Source: CAIVAT01 sp964455285 (GTDB lineage Bacteria > Bacteroidota > Bacteroidia > Bacteroidales > FEN-979). From it: a stretch of DNA of 64,000 bases. The notes under the pieces were generated by a model. It was given only the letters and a program-made list of their open reading frames with translations. It was not told the DNA's origin and searched no databases. The stretch spans positions 1 to 64,000 of the forward strand of contig CAYVVG010000007.1 in the NCBI GenBank assembly GCA_964455285.1, read 5' to 3'. Made by a program: the position numbers and the translations under genes. Shown here piece after piece: positions 51,131-58,924 of this stretch (the first letter of the stretch is position 1; each line of letters begins with the position of its first letter).

Positions 51131-52750
51131 TCACCTCACCACCACCTTCCCGCTTGCCACGGTTTGGTCGTGGTACGACAACCGGATGAGGTACAGGCCC
51201 GGCTGCCATCCCGAAACGCTTAAGGTGACCTCTTTTTCGCCGTATTTCAGTTCCCGCGTAAAGCGTTGCCGGCCGAACAGGTCGAACACCGCCAATGTGG
51301 TGGCCTCCCACCGTGCCCGCCAGGTGGTGATGCTGAAAGCCGTTGTTTTCTGTGTTGTTTTGATTTGGTTGGGCAAAACAATATGAAGCACATCCTCCGC
51401 CGGGTTCGGGAATATCAGTATCTCCGTGCGCTCATCCTCAGCCTGTTGCTCCTCCGTGCCAACCAGCACGCAGTTCAATGGAATGGTATCTGAGGGGATG
51501 GGATGAGGACACAGACTGTCGTAAGTGAACGGCCGGGTGTAAATGGAATCAAACTCCAGATTGGAGTTGAATTTATAGGCCTGGGTGGTCCATGTGCTAT
51601 TTTTAAAACCTCCAACCAGTAATAACTTATTGTCAAATGTAGAAACTCCATCGCCGAACATGTATTGATTTACAAACAAAGGTTTATCAATAAGGATGTC
51701 GCCATTTTGATTGCATTTGACAACTCCGACCATCCCATCTAACGTTGAGGTAAGCGTATCCGTCCATCCATAACCGAGGGCCAGGGTTGAATCGGCGAAC
51801 CAGTTGATGGTGGAACAGGCGCCCATTTTGGATAAAGGAAAGATATCGTGGTAGCTGAGTTCATTCCCGCTTGAATCTGTTTTCATCATACAGGGTTTAT
51901 CTCCAGCATTGGTCCCGCCAATGACGATATGCCGGCCGGCGGTATAGATTGTCCCATGGTTATCGGAAACAGAGCTATATGATTCTCCATAGAAATTCTC
52001 ACTATTGATCAATGACCAGGGAAGTTCCCATTCCGCCGTACCGGTACTGTCTGTTTTGATGACGAACGGGCGAAGGTAATAAGGTGTCGAACTCCCCGGA
52101 TCAGGATAATAGCAAAACCCTGAGATAATAAAGTGAAAATCAGAAGTCAAATAGAGATCTTCGCCTTGCTCAAATTTAATATCTGTACTGGTCTGGCCAT
52201 ATAGATTTTTCCAGAGTAAATCTCCATTGTTATCCAGGCGATAAAGCCAGACACGTTCGTGAATGGGATCATCACCATAGGAATAAATAAGAGCAATATA
52301 ACCACCAGGAATCGGCCAAATTGCCTGACCCCATTCATCATTTGGATTTGGGGTGTTATAAATGCGGCACCATTCAGGTTCTGCGCATTTATTCAATTTC
52401 ATAATGAAGGGATTATGTTGATTTGTTTGCTCTCCTGTGATTCCTGTCAAGATAATACCATCGTCGTATGTTTGATTGATATCCCGGATATCCGTAACAT
52501 CATTTACATTTGAAACCGTCTTATACCACAGCATCTCACCGTTAATATCTGTTTTAATGATCATACCTTTTTTTGGTATTACACCTGAAACAAAGCCACC
52601 ACCAATGACATACCCCTTATCATAGCCTTCAAATACTCCGCCGAACCAATTTGACCTATTCAGAAAATAAATCTTATGCCATTCTTGGGCTTCAAGCCCG
52701 AGTGCCGACATTAAAATAAATAAAGAAAATAATGGAGTAATTTGTTTCAT
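51131..52750 (-). CDS. T9SS-exported protein with delta-60-like repeats
   Basis: 539 residues from the ATG at 52750, which starts the signal peptide (ending GLEAQ). The body repeats a pattern of about 50 residues with G-G-x-x-x and IKTD/MKTD-S-S/T-G-x-x-x-W (GMIIKTDINGEMLWYK, FVIKTDSTGTAEWELP, CMMKTDSSGNELSYH), as in delta-60/Kelch-like propellers. A T9SS sorting domain follows (IFPNPAEDVL, ending VASGKVVVR). The stop codon lies only five bases beyond the right composite repeat. A cell-surface role is likely; the ligand is unknown. Confidence 0.8.
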   Translation of the reverse strand: MKQITPLFSLFILMSALGLEAQEWHKIYFLNRSNWFGGVFEGYDKGYVIGGGFVSGVIPKKGMIIKTDINGEMLWYKTVSNVNDVTDIRDINQTYDDGIILTGITGEQTNQHNPFIMKLNKCAEPEWCRIYNTPNPNDEWGQAIWPIPGGYIALIYSYGDDPIHERVWLYRLDNNGDLLWKNLYGQTSTDIKFEQGEDLYLTSDFHFIISGFCYYPDPGSSTPYYLRPFVIKTDSTGTAEWELPWSLINSENFYGESYSSVSDNHGTIYTAGRHIVIGGTNAGDKPCMMKTDSSGNELSYHDIFPLSKMGACSTINWFADSTLALGYGWTDTLTSTLDGMVGVVKCNQNGDILIDKPLFVNQYMFGDGVSTFDNKLLLVGGFKNSTWTTQAYKFNSNLEFDSIYTRPFTYDSLCPHPIPSDTIPLNCVLVGTEEQQAEDERTEILIFPNPAEDVLHIVLPNQIKTTQKTTAFSITTWRARWEATTLAVFDLFGRQRFTRELKYGEKEVTLSVSGWQPGLYLIRLSYHDQTVASGKVVVR

Positions 52751-52825
52751 GTTAATCCGATGATAATAAACCACAAAGTTTCATGATGTGCCTGGCAATT
52801 GACTCGGGGTAAATTGAATGATCAA

Positions 52826-55800
52826 CTACCTGGTAAGGGTTACTTTGGCTTGCTGAAGGGCCTTTCCCTTGGTGTTCAGTGTCACGATATAAACACCCTG
52901 GCTCAGATCAACAACCGGAATTACTTTTTGGTCATCCCTTAGTGTTATTGGTACTATCAGGAGTGTTCTTCCTAAGATGTCAGTTATCTCGATATTGCAA
53001 CCTGCGCTGATATCTTGCAGATGATACTCCACAATGAAATGAGTGTTTGCCGGATTGGGATAAACCTTAAGCAGATTTCCTTCAAAATGAAATATAACGC
53101 CGCGGTACTTATCCCGTTTCGATGATTTTAAACCGGATTCCGGTAACAGGATTGGCTCCGTGTACGTGATTTTCTCTGCAGCGAGAAGAAGGTTTCGGGC
53201 AAACGCACTCACTTGCCCCTGGTCTGAATTACTAATGAACAAAAGTGTTTGCACGTCCGTACTGTCAATATTCAGAACGGCAAGGGTATCCGTCGCAACT
53301 TTTTTAACAATTTCAAAAAGATATTCAAATGACTGTTGAGTTTCTTGCTGTTTTTCATCTAGAGAAAAGGAGACAGGAATCAGCGAAAGGGCATTTAATC
53401 CTATCTGATATTCCCCCTGCTGAAAATATGTAGCGACCCTATCATACCAGGAATCAATAGTATTCCTTTGTAGCAGGATATAGATCAGGCTGTCATTGGC
53501 AAACCCGTCCGCTGTATCGTTACGGTAATATCGCAGGAGGTTGTGATAATGTTTGCTCCGTTCCTCATTCCAAAAGGCCTTCTGTGATTCAAGGCGCTCT
53601 TTGCCGCTGACTGAATCTTCTCCCTGCAGAATCTCCGCCATCAGGTAGTCGGGCATTGGTATGGTGCGATTCTCCAGCATATCAACCAGCATTTCCGATT
53701 TGGCCGAATGCGGATTGGCCACCATGATATCGCGTATCATCGCGTTGCTCAGTACCTCTTCCTTTTCTATGGCTGTTTGCATCACGGTATCTGACACATA
53801 GGGCGATGTGGCCAATAGCTCATCGCGGGTGGGCAATGCTTCAGGAGGGGTGCTGGTTGCAACTTCCTCAGAGAGGGTTTCGGTAGAACCCCCATCGACA
53901 AGTGTATTTAAAATAGTATTGATGCTGTCGGATGCTTCTGCAGATGACACCATAGCATCAATTTCTTCATTGCCATTTCCACCCACGCTAATGCTTGATG
54001 GACAAGCTAATATCTCATCAAATCCAATGCCAACTGGATATGGGGTAATAGGTCCATTTGGATAATCAGGCTTAAGACGATATTGAGGCACCTGTACATT
54101 ATGAAAATAGTAATTAATTAAAGCAAGCCCATTATCCAAATCAAAATGAGAAGGAAGGGGTGTATAATCGAACATATTACCAGCCGGCCCTGTTGGAGTG
54201 GCTGAATTTGTTCCCTGGTTTTCCGCTATCCCGAAGTCTTGTTGATTTGGAATATTAGGGTCTTTGGTAACGGCGATATCGGAGTAATTGTCGAAGAATT
54301 TGTTGCATTTGTAACAAAGACCTTCTTTTGTAACGGCGTTCCGGTTCCGGTTCTGGGCTATGGTGGCATAGGATAGGTTGGTAAAGGTATTCCGGTAGAT
54401 CCGGTTGATTTCGGCGGGATTGTTGACAATGGAATTATTGATGATCAATCCGATGCCGTCGCAGTATTCGCCTTCGGAATAGAAAGTATTTTCCTCCACC
54501 TGGTACCCGCCACATTCATTGAGGTACATTCCGTACGTATCGACATATTCCTCGCCGGGCCGGTAAGACCGGAAATTGCAATTCACCACCGTGGAGTTTG
54601 CCGCGCCGCTGGAAGCGCTGATATATAAGCCTTTCACGTTGTCGTAAAAGTTAGTGTGCCGAATATTGACGTAGGTAAGGCTACCGGAATTCAGAGAGAC
54701 GACTCCCTTTGAAAGCTTTTCAAACGCAGAAGGGACGGGTTCATTGCAGGGAACTTCATCCACCAGGCATCCCTCATCCATAATCAGGCGCGAATTATCA
54801 CAATAAATACCCGTACCGCGTACCGAAAGGGGTACGCTCTCCCAACTCCGGGTATTTTTAAAGGAACATCCGTAAACGGTAACATCGGCCACGCCATAAG
54901 CCTTGATGAAGCAATCGGGCGTCACCGATTCATTCAGCACTGCATTGGTAATGAAACTTGAATTCTTGAAATAGGATCGATTGAAATATGTATAGGGGGA
55001 AAAGAGGACCGCAACTTTATTGTTGATAAAATTACCATCGGTACACCAAATCAAACCCCCGGCATACCTGGGAGCGAATCCGCTTCCGTCGTCCAGCATT
55101 TTTCCTGCCAGGATCCCAATCTCGGCATTTTCAATGGTGCCACCGTTGATAATTTGAAGCCTTCCCTGGTTGGTCACCGGTATCTGTGCCAGGTCGCGAT
55201 CGCCCCAAACCTCGATACCTTTCCATAAATAACCACAGTTCTGCGTAATCCTTCCCCCATTGAGAATCAGTCTTGCACCTTGTTCGATTATGATACGTGA
55301 GCCTTTAGGCATATAAAGGGTGCCGGTGACTGTCAATGTATTTGGCGCTTTAATCTTGAAGCTATTTTCAAGGATACGGTCATTAGACCATGTTTCAGTT
55401 GCGGTTACCTCCTGATAAATATTATCGGACGATAACAAATCGGTCTCCCACAAACCCCTTCCGAAAGTAGCGGCCACCAGTTTGCCGGTGCATGGGTTTA
55501 TTTTGATCTCGGTCACCCTCACGTTTGGAATATTGCCATACCGGGTCCAGTTAGCAGTCGGGGCAGTTTTGACATACACTCCGGCGTCGGTGGCGATGTA
55601 CAGCCGGTCGTTGGTTCCTTCCTGGTAAACGATTCCGTTGATGGGCAGGTTAGGGAGCGATCCTGTCGGATCATAATTTGACCAGGAGTACCCGCCGTTC
55701 GAGGAATAATATACTTTTAATGTCGGGTAATACCCGGTTAAACTGATCCAGATCTTATTCGGGTCACTGGGATGGACGGCGATACCGGTGATAATCGGAT

Positions 55801-57994
55801 GATATATGGTGGTATCGCCCGGAATGACCGGCAGGGAGTCGGTCAGATCGGCAAACTTGTCGATGGAGTAATTTCCGTTGTTGCCGCCGGTGGTGGAACG
55901 GTACAACTGGGGAGGAACAACACCCCAGGTAGGATCAATCTGACCTCCCACGACGATGTAAATGTAGTTTTTATTGCTGGGAGCAATGGCGAATTCGGTA
56001 ATCTGCCTTAAATCAATCGTTGACATGTATTTAGAAATATCCGATTGAAGTTTCCACAGCGTGTCTCCCAGGTCATCCGGACGCATTTTCTTGCGTTCAA
56101 ATAGTTCTGTGAATCCAAATATTGGATTATTCTCTGATATATGTTTATGTACCTGAAATGTCTTGGGAAGTTTTACAGTTAAATTGGTAATAGGATCAAG
56201 CGGCAAAAAGTGAGTGTTGCCGTATTCTTCAGCAACCACACTACTGGATGATGGCACGTATTCATGTCTCCAAAAGGTATCGCTCTTGTCGATGAATGAA
56301 ATTCTTTCAGCCTGATAACCTATTTGCGCTCCATAACCATCTCCGTCAGCAATTGGAGACCATAGTAAATTTCCATTATTCAAATGTCTGATTTTAGTGC
56401 CATTGCACTGAAAACCTGTAATAGTATAGTCTTTGTACATTTTCGAAATATCAAAACTCCAAATCATTGAGACATTCAATCCGGAATATTTGCGTGTCCA
56501 ATAAGGTGTCACAACTGATGTTTTAACTTCATGCACGCTTATCCCGCCATGTGTTGCAGCAAAAAGCTTTGGCTCTTGCGATACATTGGGCTGAAAACAC
56601 AGTGTATGACAATCAGCATGATAACCGTGTTCATTGTATCTGCATTCAATATTCCAGACCGGAGATGATGCTAAGACATTTCGACACCCACAAACCCGGG
56701 TATGACCATAAAAGAGTTGATTGGCATCGACAGGTGAAGAAGCAATCCCCAGCCAATCTGGAGAAAATTGTCCATACAAATTTACCTCATGGTTATATTT
56801 ATGACTATTGTCAACGCGTAGTTGGGTCCAAGTGTTATTTCTAAACATAAAAATATAAGCAATTTGTGATGCCCTGCATTGAGGATTTGTGCAAAGGTAC
56901 GTTCCCTCAATATAAGCATAAAGTCGCGTCGAATCTGCAGGTGTAACGGCAATATTGATCCTGTTAACTTCGCATTGCGGTAATGAATCTATAATGAGAC
57001 CAAAGGGGAATGTCATTGATTGCCATGTATTCCCACCGTCTGTTGATCTGTAAATATCCTTTCCACTGGTATAGATCGTCGAAGGATGCCCGGGTTGAAA
57101 TTCCAAGCCCCGGTATTCATAGTCGGTCGAATCAAGCCCGATGAGACACCTTGTCCATAATGGCGCATTTGCAAGGGCATTGTTTGTCCTGAATATTCCT
57201 TTTGAGGTCGCAACAAAAAGTTGATTTGAGTTTTGAGGATTGATAATCACTCTTCGTGTTGTACCTGATGTTTGAAAATATTCGATAAAGCCATTATTAA
57301 TTGGTTGCCAGGTAATCCCGGCATTGGTCGATCTATAAATGCCGCTGGTCGAAATGGGATTGATTATTCCCCAGTTGGGATTTGATTTAAACGAGACTCC
57401 GGCATCACCCAGCCCTGTGGATATAAATAACGCGTTTGAGTTGTCATAAGCAATCGCAATATCTGAGACACTAGTCATGGGAAGTTGATGATCAGTATTT
57501 ACAACCTCCCATAAGTCTCCATTATTGATCGTTTTCCATAGTCCGCCGTAAAAAGAAGCTGCATAGATCACTTGATTGCTGGTACTATTGTATTGAGGGT
57601 CAAATGTTATTCGATGAATTTGGCCGTTTCCATTTGTTTCTGGTACCCCCTCTTCATCTGACCCGATCGGACCTAAAGGGGTCCAGGTAATCGAACTTAA
57701 TTCAGTGCTATCCGGACCATTGTTTAAGAAGTCCATGTAATATTCTGAAAGGGCCTGCATTGCTACCCCAGCATTGCCATGCGGATATAACCGTGGTCCC
57801 CAGATGGAAAAGGTCCTGTCATACTCTTTTGCAAATCCACTCCGCCGATTGGTGTCGCCAATAGCAGGCATTGGATTATCCTGATAAAAATTCAGCATGA
57901 ATTCGTACAGGTTGTTGCCGTCCTGGTTTTGAGCCAATGATGCAAGTTGACAAATAATCAACATAATCGTGATAATGAAATGCCGCGTTTTCAT
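52826..57994 (-). CDS. Giant T9SS-exported Asp-box propeller and beta-helix adhesin
   Basis: 1,722 residues. The signal peptide ends SLAQ (22). Residues 100-860 are a two-part propeller with Asp-box motifs (RSTNAGITWQPI, RSTDGGNTWQSM, YSSNGGYSWSNY). Residues 865 to about 1270 are a right-handed beta-helix (TLTVTGTLYMPKGSRIIIEQ is the first rung). A helical low-complexity segment follows (about 1330-1560), then a T9SS sorting domain (VYPNPANTHF). Base composition is more AT-rich than its neighbours, hinting at different ancestry. Its promoter region matches that of the lipoprotein at 35115. Adhesion or matrix function is inferred. Confidence 0.83.
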   Translation of the reverse strand: MKTRHFIITIMLIICQLASLAQNQDGNNLYEFMLNFYQDNPMPAIGDTNRRSGFAKEYDRTFSIWGPRLYPHGNAGVAMQALSEYYMDFLNNGPDSTELSSITWTPLGPIGSDEEGVPETNGNGQIHRITFDPQYNSTSNQVIYAASFYGGLWKTINNGDLWEVVNTDHQLPMTSVSDIAIAYDNSNALFISTGLGDAGVSFKSNPNWGIINPISTSGIYRSTNAGITWQPINNGFIEYFQTSGTTRRVIINPQNSNQLFVATSKGIFRTNNALANAPLWTRCLIGLDSTDYEYRGLEFQPGHPSTIYTSGKDIYRSTDGGNTWQSMTFPFGLIIDSLPQCEVNRINIAVTPADSTRLYAYIEGTYLCTNPQCRASQIAYIFMFRNNTWTQLRVDNSHKYNHEVNLYGQFSPDWLGIASSPVDANQLFYGHTRVCGCRNVLASSPVWNIECRYNEHGYHADCHTLCFQPNVSQEPKLFAATHGGISVHEVKTSVVTPYWTRKYSGLNVSMIWSFDISKMYKDYTITGFQCNGTKIRHLNNGNLLWSPIADGDGYGAQIGYQAERISFIDKSDTFWRHEYVPSSSSVVAEEYGNTHFLPLDPITNLTVKLPKTFQVHKHISENNPIFGFTELFERKKMRPDDLGDTLWKLQSDISKYMSTIDLRQITEFAIAPSNKNYIYIVVGGQIDPTWGVVPPQLYRSTTGGNNGNYSIDKFADLTDSLPVIPGDTTIYHPIITGIAVHPSDPNKIWISLTGYYPTLKVYYSSNGGYSWSNYDPTGSLPNLPINGIVYQEGTNDRLYIATDAGVYVKTAPTANWTRYGNIPNVRVTEIKINPCTGKLVAATFGRGLWETDLLSSDNIYQEVTATETWSNDRILENSFKIKAPNTLTVTGTLYMPKGSRIIIEQGARLILNGGRITQNCGYLWKGIEVWGDRDLAQIPVTNQGRLQIINGGTIENAEIGILAGKMLDDGSGFAPRYAGGLIWCTDGNFINNKVAVLFSPYTYFNRSYFKNSSFITNAVLNESVTPDCFIKAYGVADVTVYGCSFKNTRSWESVPLSVRGTGIYCDNSRLIMDEGCLVDEVPCNEPVPSAFEKLSKGVVSLNSGSLTYVNIRHTNFYDNVKGLYISASSGAANSTVVNCNFRSYRPGEEYVDTYGMYLNECGGYQVEENTFYSEGEYCDGIGLIINNSIVNNPAEINRIYRNTFTNLSYATIAQNRNRNAVTKEGLCYKCNKFFDNYSDIAVTKDPNIPNQQDFGIAENQGTNSATPTGPAGNMFDYTPLPSHFDLDNGLALINYYFHNVQVPQYRLKPDYPNGPITPYPVGIGFDEILACPSSISVGGNGNEEIDAMVSSAEASDSINTILNTLVDGGSTETLSEEVATSTPPEALPTRDELLATSPYVSDTVMQTAIEKEEVLSNAMIRDIMVANPHSAKSEMLVDMLENRTIPMPDYLMAEILQGEDSVSGKERLESQKAFWNEERSKHYHNLLRYYRNDTADGFANDSLIYILLQRNTIDSWYDRVATYFQQGEYQIGLNALSLIPVSFSLDEKQQETQQSFEYLFEIVKKVATDTLAVLNIDSTDVQTLLFISNSDQGQVSAFARNLLLAAEKITYTEPILLPESGLKSSKRDKYRGVIFHFEGNLLKVYPNPANTHFIVEYHLQDISAGCNIEITDILGRTLLIVPITLRDDQKVIPVVDLSQGVYIVTLNTKGKALQQAKVTLTR

Positions 57995-58046
57995 GGCAGT
58001 GGGGTAATGATGTTATAAAAATTATTGGGAATTCGAAAGATGGGAA

Positions 58047-58114
58047 TAAAATTACAATATAATAAAGCCATTGTCAAGGGAAACTTTTACACGGATTTTG
58101 TCCGAAAATCGGAC
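58047..58114 (-). promoter_or_regulatory. Promoter with upstream palindrome, giant adhesin gene
   Basis: On the minus strand: palindrome GTCCGA-3 nt-TCGGAC (58114-58100), GTGTAAA, TTTCCCTTG (TTG at 58077-58075), 20-base spacer, TAATTTTA (58054-58047), one mismatch from TAnnTTTG. The layout is the same as at 35177-35247. Confidence 0.55.
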
Positions 58115-58170
58115 GGATTGGTGCCTTTGAAAAAGCTATCCAATTGGATGACTGACGACTGACAAAAAAA

Positions 58171-58200
58171 ATCGGGGCAACTTTTCTGCCCGGATTTTTC
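58171..58200. terminator. Terminator-like hairpin
   Basis: ATCGGGGCA (58171-58179) pairs with TGCCCGGAT (58187-58195) with one mismatch; TTTTTC follows on the plus strand and a run of eight T on the minus strand. No gene ends close by on either strand, so its use is unclear. Confidence 0.45.
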
Positions 58201-58408
58201 AGGGTATCGTGCATTTCCGGCGGGAAAATCCCCTTCGTGAAGGTGAAAATATCTGATCCGGACCATGGAATTCCATCCGGGATGCAGTCAGCAGGTACTC
58301 TGTTATTCGGTCACTCGTCACCTCACCAACACTTCATGACACTTCTTTCGTTTGGCAAATAAAACGAATCGTGACTCGATGCAACCCGACGGGCCCGGTT
58401 GGTTATTT

Positions 58409-58450
58409 GGTGATATATCTACGATTTACGATGTGCGATCTACGATCTGA
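58409..58450. repeat. Third partial copy of the composite repeat
   Basis: The stretch GGTGATATATCTACGAT...GATCTACGATCTGA is nearly identical (about two mismatches over 41 bases) to 49250-49291. Here it is followed by unique sequence instead of the other sub-arrays. Confidence 0.8.
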
Positions 58451-58644
58451 AAGCTGTCGCTTCGTGTTGCCATTTTCCTTTTTTCACCACAATAGGCACA
58501 ATAGGACCCCATTGGGGTTTCCCTGATGTGTTTTCTGTTTGGCCTATGTGACTGATATGGTTATTCCCACGGAAAGGCTAACTTTGCAGATTCCCGGCGT
58601 TCATCGTGAAAATCCGGGAAGATGAAGGAATTTCTATAAAATAA

Positions 58645-58865
58645 CCGCAGAGACGCAGAGACGCAGAGAATTCCCCTCCCTGTTTGGGGAGGGGAAGGCC
58701 GAAGGCCGGGGTGGGGCAAAATCTGCAGAGACGTAAAGGATGAATCGGAATAACACAGGAAATATAAAGACGCAGAGTATTGAATCGGGAGAACATCCAG
58801 GTAAGCTGATACGCACCGGGAGGAGGCATAGAGCAAGATTTCTCTGCGTCTCTGCGTCTCCGCGG
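58645..58865. repeat. Inverted-repeat element with GAGACGCA arms
   Basis: The left arm 58645-58670 begins CCGCAGAGACGCAGAG; the right arm 58840-58865 is its reverse complement at 25 of 26 positions. Each arm is itself a tandem of an 8-base unit (CAGAGACG). The 170-base interior contains hairpins CCCCTCCC/GGGAGGGG and GGCCGAAGGCC and further CGCAGAG fragments. It codes for nothing recognisable and ends about 60 bases before leuS. Confidence 0.8.
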
Positions 58866-58924
58866 TCATTTAATATAGTTACAAAGTAACCAAGCCACCC
58901 CGGGGTGGGAACAAATTTCAAGTT

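Larger units (their letters stand above)
57995..58924. other. 930-base gene-free region rich in repeats
   Basis: It holds the adhesin promoter with upstream palindrome (58047-58114), a hairpin (58171-58195), fragments of the composite repeat (58300-58330, 58409-58450) and an inverted-repeat element (58645-58865). The open frames here (for example 58561-58869 on the minus strand) fall inside the repeats and are not genes. No clear leuS promoter is seen. Confidence 0.6.

Noticed and set aside
52826..57994. Sialidase activity for the Asp-box proteins
   Set aside because: Asp-boxes alone mark propeller folds; I could not see the catalytic arginine triad or the Tyr/Glu pair.
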